From: Oerskovia turbata
GTDB taxonomy: Bacteria; Actinomycetota; Actinomycetes; Actinomycetales; Cellulomonadaceae
NCBI RefSeq assembly: GCF_000718325.1
Contig: NZ_JOFV01000019.1
Coordinates: 3,449-67,448, forward strand
Length of the DNA: 64,000 bases
Reading direction: 5' to 3'
Each line of letters opens with the position of its first letter. Position 1 is the stretch's first letter. Below the pieces are notes generated by a model. The model was not told where the DNA came from. It made no database searches and saw nothing but the letters and a program-made list of their open reading frames with translations. This document shows positions 1-9,857 of the stretch, in pieces. The translations under genes and the position numbers were made by a program.

Positions 1-379
1 CCTCCTGCACCGCCACGATCCGCGCGACCATGGGCTCGACGTCGACGTCGTCCCCGGAGCCCGCCTCGACCTGGGCGAGGATGGCGCGCAGCGTGTCGAC
101 GAGAGCGAGCAGGACGTCCGCCACCTGCGGGTCCATGACGCGCTCGCCGTCGCGCAGCTCTGACAGCAGCGACTCCCCCACGTGCGAGACTCGCTCCAGG
201 CTGCTGAAGCCGAGGAAGCCGCTCGTCCCCTTGATGGTGTGCACCGTACGGAAGATGCTGCTCAGCAGCACGCGCGACGAAGGGTCGCTCTCCAACGCCA
301 CGAGGTCCTGGTCCAGCTGATCGAGGTTCTCGTAGGACTCGACCAAGAACTCGTGGACGATCTCGTCCATCTCGTCCAC
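1..379 (-). CDS. cheA: Chemotaxis histidine kinase CheA, N-terminal part (gene runs off the left edge)
   Basis: Only the first 126 codons lie in the window. They form a histidine-phosphotransfer (Hpt/P1) domain with the motif HTIKGTSGFLGF, in which His47 is the expected autophosphorylation site. This arrangement at the N terminus is characteristic of CheA, the cytoplasmic kinase that phosphorylates CheY and CheB under control of chemoreceptors. I chose the GTG at 379 because a GGAGGT ribosome site lies 6 bases upstream; the in-frame ATG at 370 is 15 bases from it. The kinase, dimerisation and CheW-like domains would be beyond the edge, so a stand-alone Hpt protein cannot be fully excluded. 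The gene implies chemotaxis and probably flagella. Confidence 0.85.
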   Translation of the reverse strand, partial: MDEMDEIVHEFLVESYENLDQLDQDLVALESDPSSRVLLSSIFRTVHTIKGTSGFLGFSSLERVSHVGESLLSELRDGERVMDPQVADVLLALVDTLRAILAQVEAGSGDDVDVEPMVARIVAVQE

Positions 380-615
380 GCCCGCACCTCCACGCCATCG
401 CTGGCATCGTCGTCGTCGCCGGTTCGGCGACCTGTCGTCTGGGACCGTGGTCCCCGGCCCAGGCGTCCGTCCGGGCTGTCGTCGGGGACTGTCGGTCGCC
501 AGGTGCCGTTGGTGGGGGTGAGACGCGGAGCGCCGGTCGCAGGGCGTCGCCGTGGGTGCGTCGACCGTCTGCGCGCTGCCTCCGGGCGGCGGACCGGGGC
601 GGCCCGAGGCGCGGG

Positions 616-888
616 TCAGGCGGCGCTGTCGAGTGCGCGTGCGAGGGCGAGAGCGAGCGCGATGTCGTCGTCGAGGGAGCGTCGTCCGTCGCTCACGGCG
701 TGCCCGGCCGCGGTGATCGCGCTCTCGTGCCGGGCGTAGTGCGCGTCGCAGAAGAAGAGCGGTCCGAGGCCTGCGACGGTCACCCGGACGCAGGCCGTCG
801 CGCCGCACGCGTCGCACCGGTCGCACCGGTCGATCACGTCGTGCGGGTCGGCGTCCGGGGGCTCCCACGGTCGCCGCAGGTGGTTCAT
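616..888 (-). CDS. Small Cys-rich protein, DUF7455-like
   Basis: This 90-residue protein has a putative zinc-binding core: CDRCDACG near residues 22-29, then VRVTVAGLGPLFFCDAHYARHE with a further Cys and two His. The pattern of two paired Cys, a short beta-strand segment, then Cys-x-x-His matches the small actinobacterial DUF7455 family, whose function is unknown. The C-terminal 25 residues are Ala/Leu-rich and probably helical. Its ATG overlaps the stop of the upstream gene (ATGA), so the two are translationally coupled. Family assignment is by memory of the pattern and is moderately sure. Confidence 0.7.
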   Translation of the reverse strand: MNHLRRPWEPPDADPHDVIDRCDRCDACGATACVRVTVAGLGPLFFCDAHYARHESAITAAGHAVSDGRRSLDDDIALALALARALDSAA

Positions 889-1106
889 GCCGCGGTGGCC
901 TTCTGGGCCGCACGGTTCACGAGCCCCGCGGCCTCTGCGCGGGTCAGGCCCTGGATGACGAGCTCGTCGACGAGCGAGGCGATCTGCTCGTGGACGTCAC
1001 CGGGGTAGAGAGGGGCCCCTGCCCGCCGGCGCGCGAGCTCCTTGGTCAGGGGGGCGCAGCGCTCGGCGATGGTCTGGGGTCTGGGGCGTGCGGGGGTGGC
1101 AGCCAT
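885..1106 (-). CDS. Small hypothetical protein
   Basis: I do not recognise this 73-residue protein. The start at 1106 is preferred over the upstream in-frame codon at 1163 because GAGGAG lies just before it. After a basic Pro-rich start (MAATPARPRPQT) the rest is predicted helical (for example the stretch around VHEQIASLVDELVIQGLTRAEA), with no membrane segment and no Cys. The alternating hydrophobic pattern suggests a small helical DNA- or protein-binding fold, but that is inference. It is coupled by a 4-bp overlap to the DUF7455-like gene and lies 96 bp downstream of another unknown gene, so the three probably form one operon. Confidence 0.6.
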   Translation of the reverse strand: MAATPARPRPQTIAERCAPLTKELARRRAGAPLYPGDVHEQIASLVDELVIQGLTRAEAAGLVNRAAQKATAA

Positions 1107-1202
1107 GGGGTGCTCCTCTCGGTGCCTCTGGTCGAGGCGTCGACGGTCCTGCTTCCTATGCAACGACGACGGCCGTCGGCCCGGCCTGGCTGCGAAGGTC
1201 GG

Positions 1203-2483
1203 TCAGCCCGCCTCGGCGACCCTCGCCGTCTGGCGTGCCGCGGCGACGACGTCGGCAAGGGTGCTACGCACCTCGAGGGGGGTGCGCCCGAGCGGAGCGC
1301 CCGGCAGCGCGACGGCCGCTGCGAGGGCCTCCAGGTAGCGCGCGGTGTCGCGCGTCGACTCGCCGGTCCCGCGGTCCGGGTCCCAGGCGGAGCGCGCCTC
1401 GTGCTCGTGCTCGACGAACACCGACGTGAGCTCGGTGACCCAGGCCGCGTCGACCCCGCAGCCGGCGACGGCCTGCTTGACCGCGACCCGGGTGCGGGAC
1501 AGCGCGGGCCGCCCTGGGCGCGCCCGGTCCGCGAGGACGTCGCGCACGAGGAGGTGGGCGATCTTCTGCCCGTACTCGTGCGAGGCGACGGTCTCGAGGT
1601 GCTCGTCCTCGTAGGTCGTCCACAGCCCGGCGAGTGTCGCGACACGCAGGTCCGACGGCGACGCGGTGAGCGCGAGGACCGAGCGCAGGGCGAGCCCTTC
1701 GTCCTCCTCGATCCACGCGAGCATGCGTGCCCGCACGTCCGGGTCGAGGGGGCGTTCGAGGGTGGGCAGGGCGAACGCGTCACGGATCGCCGCGGCGTCG
1801 ACGTGCATGCGCAGGACCCCGCGCTGACGGGTGGCAGCGCTCTCGTGGGCAGCGTAGAGGCGGTCGAGCTCCTCGTCGCGTCCCGCGTCGAGGACCTGGA
1901 TGGCCAGGTCGGGCACCACGGGGAGCTCGTGCACGAGCCCTGCGAGGCGCCCCTCGGAGTCGATCGTGCCCTCGAGGAGGTCCGTCGAGACGATCTGGCC
2001 GACCTTGCGGGCCGACCGGACGCTGCGCAGCAGGGTCCGGTGCATGAGCGTGTAGTCCCCGAGCGCCTGGCGGATCGATCCCGCCGCGCTCGCACCGCCC
2101 GCGAAGACCTCGAGGTCGAAGAACTTGGTGCCGTTGCGCCCCCGGGAGTCCCCCTCGGCGCCGTCGGTGCTGGGCAGGTCGAGGATCTTGCGGGTGTAGA
2201 AGTCGACGGCGGCGTCGACCATGTCGTCGTGCAGGAACCGCGCGATGCCGTGGCGGTGGCAGTAGCGCGTGGTCTCGGAGCGCACGATGCCCGTGCGGAA
2301 GACCGCCTCGAAGATGATCATGCGGGCCTCGCGCTCGGTGAGGTCGCCCGCGCGCACCCGTCGAGCGACGTCGGTCGTCGTGCGGTCGAGCTCGTCGCTC
2401 GCGCGGTCGTGGACGGTCGTGCGGGCGGCGGCCGCGACATCGGCGTCGACGTCGACGCCGGCAGTGACGGTGATGGTCTGCAT
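1203..2483 (-). CDS. Hypothetical protein, first gene of a small unknown operon
   Basis: This is a 426-residue soluble protein I cannot assign. It has no signal peptide, membrane helix or Cys cluster. The region around residues 45-100 (TEREARMIIFEAVFRTGIVRSE, then MVDAAVDFYTRKI) is helical and rich in Arg, Tyr and Phe. The C-terminal half is helical and acidic. No Shine-Dalgarno sequence precedes the ATG at 2483, so the mRNA may be leaderless or the start may lie further in. A perfect TGTGA-N6-TCACA palindrome lies 57 bp upstream. The downstream partners are two very small genes, then cheA. Confidence 0.6.
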   Translation of the reverse strand: MQTITVTAGVDVDADVAAAARTTVHDRASDELDRTTTDVARRVRAGDLTEREARMIIFEAVFRTGIVRSETTRYCHRHGIARFLHDDMVDAAVDFYTRKILDLPSTDGAEGDSRGRNGTKFFDLEVFAGGASAAGSIRQALGDYTLMHRTLLRSVRSARKVGQIVSTDLLEGTIDSEGRLAGLVHELPVVPDLAIQVLDAGRDEELDRLYAAHESAATRQRGVLRMHVDAAAIRDAFALPTLERPLDPDVRARMLAWIEEDEGLALRSVLALTASPSDLRVATLAGLWTTYEDEHLETVASHEYGQKIAHLLVRDVLADRARPGRPALSRTRVAVKQAVAGCGVDAAWVTELTSVFVEHEHEARSAWDPDRGTGESTRDTARYLEALAAAVALPGAPLGRTPLEVRSTLADVVAAARQTARVAEAG

Positions 2484-2539
2484 GGCACGTGTGTGTGCGG
2501 CGCGCTCGCGAAAATCGGACCTCCGGACACCTCTGGTGA

Positions 2540-2555
2540 TGTGATGTCCGTCACA
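2540..2555. promoter_or_regulatory. CRP/GlxR-like operator
   Basis: TGTGATGTCCGTCACA matches the CRP/GlxR consensus TGTGA-N6-TCACA exactly. It sits between the divergent genes starting at 2483 (minus) and 2648 (plus), so it could control either. In actinobacteria such sites bind the cAMP-responsive GlxR/Crp regulator; binding here is inferred. Confidence 0.6.
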
Positions 2556-2647
2556 GGCGATCCCATGGCGCGCCTCCCCGCCACGCAGGCTGGCACATGC
2601 AGACCCGGCATAGGCAGCCCCAGACGGTCACCGAGGAGAGGACGAAC

Positions 2648-3787
2648 GTGGAGCACAGGCGCCGAGCGCTCGACGTCGGACCAGGGGAACACCTCCTCCT
2701 GCCCGCGTCGACGCTCGACACGACGGGGCGGCTGCATCTGTGGCGCGCCTTCACGGGGCTGCACGACGGCGAGCTCCTGCTCTCCCCGCTCACGGCGTGC
2801 CCGCTGCCGATGCCGTGGACCGTGCCCGCCGGTCACCGCCGGTGGCCCGGGCTGCGAGCCACCGCCATGTGGCACCCCCTCCTGTGGCTGCCCGCACGGC
2901 TGGGTTCACCGATCACGCTCCGCGACCCCATGACGGGCGAGACCTGGGGCGAGACCTACGACGAGTGGGCCACACGGGTGGCGCTCGAGATGACCGAGTC
3001 CGGCCCCGTGTCGATCGACGACGAGCAGTGGGTGCTCCTGCACGACCCGCACCACGGGCGGCACGTCCGACCCCTCGGCCCCGACGACGCGGACCTCGTC
3101 CCGCTGTACGACCCGACCACCGGCACCTGGCTCGACGTGCTCTCGACCGTCGGGCTCGACGTCGACGACCCCGATCACCTCGCCCGGGTCGAGCGATGGC
3201 TCGCGGGCGACGACGACGAAGCGCTCGACGCCGTCGACCTCGACGTGTTCCTGCAGGCCGCAGGCCGCGACCCGGCCTGGGCTCTCGACCGGACGCAGCG
3301 ACCGCTCGCCGAGGGCACCGGGTACAGGACCTACGTCGAGGACCTGCGCGACGCGTCCTCGACGCTCGTCGCACGCGAGCTCGACGACCGCGTGACCGAC
3401 CTCGCCTCCGCCCGCCTGCCGGCCCGCGACCTCGGGCAGCACGTCGGCGCCCTGGCCCGGGCCGCGTCCACGCTCCTGTCCGCGGGCCCCGACGTCGTCG
3501 AGGACCTCGGCCTGAGCCTCGACCTCGTCACGGCCCGGGCCGAGCGCGCCACGACGGTCGACGCGGCGGCGGCCGCCGTGGCCGACCTGCGCGTGCTGCT
3601 CGGTACGGTCGCCGACGCCTCGTCCCTGGGACTCGACCGCATCGGGCTGCGCGTCGAGATCGAGACCGCCGAGGTGCTCGGACAGGTCGCCCAGCTCACC
3701 CGGCCCGCCGGACCGCCCGACGACGCCGCGCGCCCGACGGGAGCCGGTCACCCCTCGCGCGGTGCGTGCTTCTCGAGGAACGCGTAG
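2648..3787 (+). CDS. Hypothetical protein
   Basis: This 379-residue protein is unrecognised. I place the start at the GTG at 2648, which follows GAGGAG at a good distance; an ATG at 2597 lacks a ribosome site. The first half is Trp- and Pro-rich with no membrane helix ([30 protein letters not shown]). The second half is acidic and helical with long Ala/Leu/Asp stretches. The last 40 bp overlap the 3' end of ramB on the opposite strand. Coding reality is supported by the strong third-position GC bias over the whole reading frame. It could be an uncharacterised lineage-specific cytoplasmic protein. Confidence 0.55.
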   Translation: MEHRRRALDVGPGEHLLLPASTLDTTGRLHLWRAFTGLHDGELLLSPLTACPLPMPWTVPAGHRRWPGLRATAMWHPLLWLPARLGSPITLRDPMTGETWGETYDEWATRVALEMTESGPVSIDDEQWVLLHDPHHGRHVRPLGPDDADLVPLYDPTTGTWLDVLSTVGLDVDDPDHLARVERWLAGDDDEALDAVDLDVFLQAAGRDPAWALDRTQRPLAEGTGYRTYVEDLRDASSTLVARELDDRVTDLASARLPARDLGQHVGALARAASTLLSAGPDVVEDLGLSLDLVTARAERATTVDAAAAAVADLRVLLGTVADASSLGLDRIGLRVEIETAEVLGQVAQLTRPAGPPDDAARPTGAGHPSRGACFSRNA

Positions 3788-5241
3788 ACCTCCGAGGCGT
3801 CCACGCCCGGGAACGCCCCCGAGGGCAGTGCGGACAGCACGTACTGGTGCATGCGCGCGCTCGGCCAGGCGACCTCCTCCCAGTGCCGCGCGAGCTGGGC
3901 CGCGGGCCTGCGGCAGCACGCCTCGTCCGGGCAGGTCGAGGCACGGCGCGCCGTCGTCTCACGACCCCGGAACCACTTGGCCGAGGCGAACGGGACCCCG
4001 ACCGTGATCGAGAACTCACCTGTCGTCGTCGTGCCCGTCTGGGTGCTGCACCAGAACGTGCCCGCGGGAGTGTCCGTGTACTGGTAGGACTCGGTCGCGC
4101 GGTCGCGGCGCGTGAACGCCTCGCGCGCGGCCCACCGACGGCACACGAGCTGACCCTCGATCGCTCCCGTGACGTCGGCGGGGAACGGCAGACCGTCGTT
4201 CGCGTAGCCCCGGTACAGGGCGCCGTCGTCCCCCACGCGCATGAAGTGGACCGGAATGCCCAGGCGGGACGTCGCGAGGTTCGTGAAACGCTGCGACGCG
4301 GCCTCGTGCGAGACGCCGAACGCGTCGCGGAAGTCCTCGACCGCGAGGTCCTTGTCCTTCTTGCGCTGCTCCAGGAACTCGACGGCCGCCGACTGCGGCA
4401 TGAGGCAGCACGCCGCGAAGTACGTGATCTCGACGCGCTGGCGCAGGAAGTTCGCGTACGACGTCGGGCGCTGGTGCCCCAGCACGCGGTGCGCGATCGC
4501 CTGGAGGCCGAGCGAGCGCAGGCCGTGGCTGCCCGGGATCGAGGCGGGCGGGAGGTAGATCCGGCCGTTGCGCAGGTCCGTGACCGTGCGCGTCGAGTGC
4601 GGCAGGTCGTCGACGTGCAGCAGCGTGAAGCCGAGCTGCTCGGCCATGCGCGCGACCGTGCGGTGCGTCAGGGCGCCCGACGTGTAGCCCGCACGGCGCG
4701 TCATCTCCTCGGCCAGGTCCTCGAGCTCGGGGATGTAGTTGTTGCGCTCCTGACGTTCCAGGCGGAGCTCGGTGTTGGCGCGACGAGCCTCCTCGGGCGT
4801 CGCGATGGCCTCCGACGCGCGACGGGCCAGCTCGCCGTGCAGGCCGACCAGGTTCTCCAGGACCGGCATCGGGAGCTTCTGCGACGCCTTGACCGCGGGC
4901 AGGCCGAGGGTCGCGAACAGCGGGCCGCGCTGGGCACGGTCCAGCTCGATCTCGAGCGCGGCCCGGCGCGACGGCGGCTCGTCCGCGAGCAGGTCCCCCA
5001 CCGCGACGTCGAGCGCACCCGCGAGCGCCTGGAGCAGCGAGAGGCGCGGTTCGCGCTTCCCGTTCTCGACGAGCGACAGGAGGCTCGCGGTGGTGCCGAC
5101 CTGCGTGCCGAGCGCGTCGAGCGTGAGCCCACGGCCGGTCCGGAAGTACCGGATCCGGCGGCCGAGGGTGATGAGGTCGGTGCTCGCCGGGGCGTGGACC
5201 TCGGGGCTCGTGGGGATCTTGCGGTCTTCGTCGACAGCCAT
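3748..5241 (-). CDS. ramB: RamB-type transcriptional regulator of acetate metabolism (XRE family, IrrE-like domain)
   Basis: This 497-residue protein has an N-terminal XRE helix-turn-helix (residues about 27-80: [20 protein letters not shown], then [16 protein letters not shown]). An ImmA/IrrE-like middle domain follows at about 180-310, and then a C-terminal domain with a Cys-rich patch ([10 protein letters not shown]). This is the layout of RamB/ScfR regulators, about 475 residues, which respond to short-chain acyl metabolism and control glyoxylate-cycle and acetate genes. The IrrE helix reads [10 protein letters not shown] rather than HExxH, so it is presumably a sensor and not a protease. 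It is divergent from pckG. AAGGA precedes the ATG, and a CTTGAC palindrome just upstream may be an autoregulatory site. Confidence 0.88.
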   Translation of the reverse strand: MAVDEDRKIPTSPEVHAPASTDLITLGRRIRYFRTGRGLTLDALGTQVGTTASLLSLVENGKREPRLSLLQALAGALDVAVGDLLADEPPSRRAALEIELDRAQRGPLFATLGLPAVKASQKLPMPVLENLVGLHGELARRASEAIATPEEARRANTELRLERQERNNYIPELEDLAEEMTRRAGYTSGALTHRTVARMAEQLGFTLLHVDDLPHSTRTVTDLRNGRIYLPPASIPGSHGLRSLGLQAIAHRVLGHQRPTSYANFLRQRVEITYFAACCLMPQSAAVEFLEQRKKDKDLAVEDFRDAFGVSHEAASQRFTNLATSRLGIPVHFMRVGDDGALYRGYANDGLPFPADVTGAIEGQLVCRRWAAREAFTRRDRATESYQYTDTPAGTFWCSTQTGTTTTGEFSITVGVPFASAKWFRGRETTARRASTCPDEACCRRPAAQLARHWEEVAWPSARMHQYVLSALPSGAFPGVDASEVYAFLEKHAPREG

Positions 5242-5243
5242 TC

Positions 5244-5276
5244 CTTGACCCTACGTCAAGATCGGCGATTCTTGAC
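5244..5276. promoter_or_regulatory. Inverted CTTGAC repeat in the ramB-pckG divergent region
   Basis: CTTGAC-CCTAC-GTCAAG (5244-5260) is a 6-bp inverted repeat placed 3 bp before the ramB start. A third CTTGAC half site follows at 5271-5276. It lies within the 138-bp divergent region between ramB and pckG and could be a RamB or other operator. TTGACA at 5272-5277 could alternatively be a -35 element for pckG, although no convincing -10 follows. Function is inferred. Confidence 0.4.
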
Positions 5277-5379
5277 AGTGTTCCAGGTGGAAAACCGTGG
5301 CGTTCCGGGTCGAAGGTTGAAACAGCAGCACCGACACCCACCGGGTGGACCCGACGACCGCCCAGGACCGGAGACCCTC

Positions 5380-7302
<1,923 letters not shown>

Positions 7303-7357
7303 GCCCTGGCCCCGATCACGAGGGCCGAGACGAGCCCCCCGGGCGGTTCCCCTCCTC

Positions 7358-7552
7358 GCCGAGGGTGACCACCCCGGCCCCCGACAGTGACGCCCCCGTA
7401 CGCCGAGGGTGACGCACCAGAACGCCGACGGTGACCGACACGCCCGCCGAGGGTGACGTCTGATGTCACCCTCGGCGGGCGGCTACGTCACCTTCGGCGG
7501 TCCGGGCCGTCACCTTCGGCGGTCCGGGCCGTCACCCTCGACGACTACGCAC
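7358..7552. repeat. Array of nine repeat units in exact 22-bp register around a central hairpin
   Basis: Five units with the core GCCGAGGGTGAC begin at 7358, 7380, 7402, 7424 and 7446. Four units in the opposite orientation (core GTCACCYTCGGC) begin at 7465, 7487, 7509 and 7531. Spacing within each half is exactly 22 bp. Between the halves lies a perfect 17-bp-arm hairpin (7441-7457 and 7465-7481, loop GTCTGAT) that could terminate both convergent genes, pckG and trpS. The unit tails vary more than the cores. A related three-unit array lies on the far side of trpS. Confidence 0.85.
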
Positions 7553-7563
7553 GGCCGGACTCC

Positions 7564-8679
7564 TCAGTGGTAGACCGTGCCCATCAGGTGCCGCACGTCG
7601 TCGAGCGTGCGGTTCGCGATCTCGTCGGCTCGCGCGTTGCCGCGCGCGAGGATGTCGAGCACTTCGGGTCCGTCGCCCGCCGCGAGCGCCGCACGCCGGG
7701 CCCGGATCGGTCGCAGGTGCTCGACGAGGGCCTCGGCCACGAGGGTCTTGAGTCTCCCGGCTCCCGCGCCGCCGACCTCGTCGGCGATCTGCTCCGGAGC
7801 CCTTCCCTTGCACAAGGACGCGATCGTCAGGAGGTTCGCGACCTCGGGTCGGGCCTCTGGTTCGTAGGTGATGGTCCGTTCGGCGTCGGTCCGGGCACGC
7901 TTGACCCACCGGGCCGTCTGGTCCTCGCTCGCCCCGAGCGGCAGCGTGTTCCCGCGGCTCTTGCTCATCTTGGTGCCGTCGGTCCCGAGGATGGTCGGCG
8001 AGGGCGCGAGCAGGGCGTCAGGCTCGGGGAAGTACGGGGTGGCGGCGGCGTAGCGCTGGTTGAAACGACGCGCGATGGTGCGAGTGGTCTCGAGGTGCGG
8101 GAGCTGGTCCTGCCCGACGGGCACAAGGTTGCCATGGCAGAACAGGATGTCGGCGGCCTGGTGCACGGGGTAGGTGAGCATGAGTCCGCTCATCGCCCGC
8201 CCGCCGGTCGCCGCGGTCTCCGCCTTGACGGTCGGGTTGCGGTCGAGCTCGGCGACGCTCACCAGGCTCAGGAACGGCAGGAGCAGCTGGTTGAGCGCGG
8301 GGACGGCACTGTGCGTGAAGACCGTGGTCCGGTCCGGGTCGATCCCGGCGGCCAGGTAGTCGAGCAGGATCTCGCGCACTGTCCCGCGCAGGTCGCCGGC
8401 CTCGTCGCGGTCGGTGATGACCTGGTAGTCGGCGAGGATCAGGAAGACTTCGACGCCTGCCTGCTGGAGCCGCACCCGGTTGGCGATGGTCCCGAAGTAG
8501 TGCCCGATATGCAGGGCGCCCGTCGGGCGCTCGCCCGTCAGGACGCGGAACTCCGCGGGGTTCGCGGCGATCTGGGCCTCGACCTCGAGGCTGCGGGTAC
8601 GGGCCGCGTCGAGGGTCCCGACGGCGGAGCCCGCCTCGGGCGGACGGGTTCCCCGGGCAGGGGTGGTGGTGAGGGTCAT
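7564..8679 (-). CDS. trpS: Tryptophanyl-tRNA synthetase
   Basis: This is a class I aminoacyl-tRNA synthetase of 371 residues charging tRNA-Trp. It carries the HIGH signature GALHIGHYFG (residues 55-64) and the KMSKS loop GTKMSKSRGN near residue 239. TrpRS features DYQVITDR and PVGQDQLPHLE are also present. The ATG at 8679 is chosen because the region upstream is the regulatory leader. The N-terminal 30 residues (TTPARGTRPPEAGSAVG) are a low-complexity extension containing the short CCCGACGGCG repeat seen elsewhere in the window. A Trp-rich leader peptide and hairpins precede the gene. That resembles auxiliary TrpRS genes of Streptomyces, some of which confer indolmycin resistance and are controlled by ribosome-mediated attenuation. 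Confidence 0.95.
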   Translation of the reverse strand: MTLTTTPARGTRPPEAGSAVGTLDAARTRSLEVEAQIAANPAEFRVLTGERPTGALHIGHYFGTIANRVRLQQAGVEVFLILADYQVITDRDEAGDLRGTVREILLDYLAAGIDPDRTTVFTHSAVPALNQLLLPFLSLVSVAELDRNPTVKAETAATGGRAMSGLMLTYPVHQAADILFCHGNLVPVGQDQLPHLETTRTIARRFNQRYAAATPYFPEPDALLAPSPTILGTDGTKMSKSRGNTLPLGASEDQTARWVKRARTDAERTITYEPEARPEVANLLTIASLCKGRAPEQIADEVGGAGAGRLKTLVAEALVEHLRPIRARRAALAAGDGPEVLDILARGNARADEIANRTLDDVRHLMGTVYH

Positions 8680-8699
8680 GGTTCTCCTGGGGTCAGGAG

Positions 8700-8799
8700 C
8701 GGCCCTCGCTCGCCGAGGCGACGGAGGGCCGACCCGGGCTGCACCAAGGGCAGCTCGGGGGACACGACTGGTCACGGCTGCGAGGGCAGCCACCACCAG
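8700..8799 (-). promoter_or_regulatory. Putative ribosome-mediated attenuator upstream of trpS
   Basis: Three hairpins follow the Trp codons of the leader peptide. Hairpin 1:2 at 8768-8799 has outer arms CTGGT/ACCAG and inner arms GGCTGC/GCAGCC. A second at 8738-8754 has arms GCTGC/GCAGC. A strong hairpin at 8700-8731 has arms CGGCCCTC/GAGGGCCG with an inner TCGCC/GGCGA. The shared GCTGC/GCAGC sequences allow a 2:3 antiterminator. The last hairpin lacks a U tract, so it could act by termination or by hiding the ribosome site. Confidence 0.7.
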
Positions 8800-8813
8800 T
8801 TGCGCGTCGTCAT
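8772..8813 (-). CDS. Trp leader peptide (MTTRNWWWLPSQP)
   Basis: This is a 13-codon open frame ATG to TGA on the trpS strand with three consecutive UGG codons. The run RNWWW is the same as in known actinobacterial trp leader peptides. Ribosome stalling at the Trp codons would disrupt the first hairpin of the attenuator. No strong ribosome site is visible, and the ATG may be at or near the transcript 5' end. Confidence 0.8.
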   Translation of the reverse strand: MTTRNWWWLPSQP

Positions 8814-8833
8814 GGGACCAGGTTAGGCCTTAC

Positions 8834-8899
8834 GTCACCCTCGGCGGTCCGGGCCGTCACCCTCGGCGACCACGCACGTCACCCTCGGCGGTCCGGGAC
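8834..8899. repeat. Three-unit 22-bp repeat array between trpS leader and the lactonase gene
   Basis: Units begin at 8834, 8856 and 8878, each with core GTCACCCTCGGCG, in exact 22-bp register. The core is the same as in the nine-unit array on the other side of trpS. The third unit ends 9 bp before the start codon of the SMP-30 gene, so the array may overlap its promoter. Confidence 0.85.
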
Positions 8900-8908
8900 A
8901 ATAGCCTC

Positions 8909-9778
8909 ATGCGTGCCGAGAACATCACCGGTCCTGTCGCCCACCACGGCGAGGGGCCCGTGTGGTCCCCGACCTGGGGCGGTCTGCGGTTCGTCGACAT
9001 GATGGCCGGCGACCTCCTGACCTTGCAGCCCGACGCCACGGTGGCCCGCCGCCACGTGGGCGACTACGCGACCATGGTGCGCCCGCGCTCCCGGGGTGGC
9101 TACGTCGTCGGGCTGGAGCGTGGGCTCGCGCTCGTGGACGACGAAGCACCCGACTCTCCCGTGCGTCCCTTCCCCGAGCTGTGGAGCGACCCGACGGTCC
9201 GCCTCAACGACGGCGCGACCACCCCGGACGGCGCGTTCTACGCGGGATCCATGCCGTTCGACGACCGGGCGGGCGCGGGCGCCCTGTTCCGCGTCGAGCC
9301 CGACGGCGCCGCTCGCCTCGTGCTGTCGGGCGTCACGTGCTCGAACGGGATGGGTTTCTCCCCCGACGGCACGCTGGCGTACTACGTGGACACGCTCACG
9401 TGCCGGGTCGACGTGTTCGACTACGACGCGGGGGCGCCCGAGCCCCTCGCGAACCGGCGAGTCCTGGTCGAGGTCCCGCGCGAGGACGGCCTGCCCGACG
9501 GGCTCACGGTCGACGCCGAGGGAGGCGTGTGGGTCGCGCTGTGGGGCGGCAGCGCGGTGCGTCGCTACGCACCGGACGGGTCGCTGACCGAGGTCGTCGA
9601 GCTGCCCGCCTCGCACGTCACGGCGTGCACGTTCGGCGGTGAGAACCTTGACGAGCTGTTCATCACGACGTCGCGGCTCATGATCGGCGAGCCGTTCGAG
9701 CCCGAGCTCGACGCGGGGTCGGTGTTCCGCGTGGTGCCCGGGGTCGAGGGCCTGCCGGTCCTGCCGTTCGCGGGCTGA
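8909..9778 (+). CDS. SMP-30/gluconolactonase family sugar-lactone hydrolase
   Basis: This 289-residue six-bladed beta-propeller enzyme is expected to hydrolyse an aldonolactone to the acid. Metal-site residues typical of the family are visible: Glu in HHGEGPVW near residue 15, Asn in RLNDGATTPDG, Asn in CSNGMGFSPDG and Asp in DGLPDGLTVD. The ATG at 8909 has no ribosome site and is closely preceded by ACAATA, so translation is probably leaderless. It stands next to an FAH hydrolase, SDRs and an enolase-type dehydratase, so it likely supplies the lactonase step of the same sugar-acid pathway. No TGCTATAGC operator is visible in front of it. The substrate is unknown. Confidence 0.88.
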   Translation: MRAENITGPVAHHGEGPVWSPTWGGLRFVDMMAGDLLTLQPDATVARRHVGDYATMVRPRSRGGYVVGLERGLALVDDEAPDSPVRPFPELWSDPTVRLNDGATTPDGAFYAGSMPFDDRAGAGALFRVEPDGAARLVLSGVTCSNGMGFSPDGTLAYYVDTLTCRVDVFDYDAGAPEPLANRRVLVEVPREDGLPDGLTVDAEGGVWVALWGGSAVRRYAPDGSLTEVVELPASHVTACTFGGENLDELFITTSRLMIGEPFEPELDAGSVFRVVPGVEGLPVLPFAG

Positions 9779-9782
9779 ACCC

Positions 9783-9840
9783 CGAGATGCTGTTCGTCGT
9801 CGCCGTCGTGGTGGACGGGGCGACGACGAGCAGCATCTCG
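9783..9840. terminator. Bidirectional hairpin terminator
   Basis: There is a 22-bp stem (9783-9804 with 9819-9840) with one G-T wobble and a 14-base loop, starting CGAGATGCTG. It lies between the converging lactonase and FAH genes, 4 bp after the lactonase stop. Confidence 0.8.
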
Positions 9841-9857
9841 CCGGGCGCGGGAAGGGA

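Noticed and set aside
380..615. Possible gene between cheA and the DUF7455-like gene
   Set aside because: Open frames exist on the plus strand but are antisense-type, Arg/Gly-rich and lack a ribosome site. I see no clear promoter motif either.
990..2933. A 647-codon open frame on the plus strand opposite the unknown minus-strand operon
   Set aside because: Its composition is Arg/Gly/Asp-rich with no recognisable domain, and the minus-strand genes have proper starts and coding bias.
7358..7552. CRISPR array
   Set aside because: The units are contiguous with degenerate tails rather than constant repeats separated by unique spacers. They invert at the centre, and no cas genes are present.
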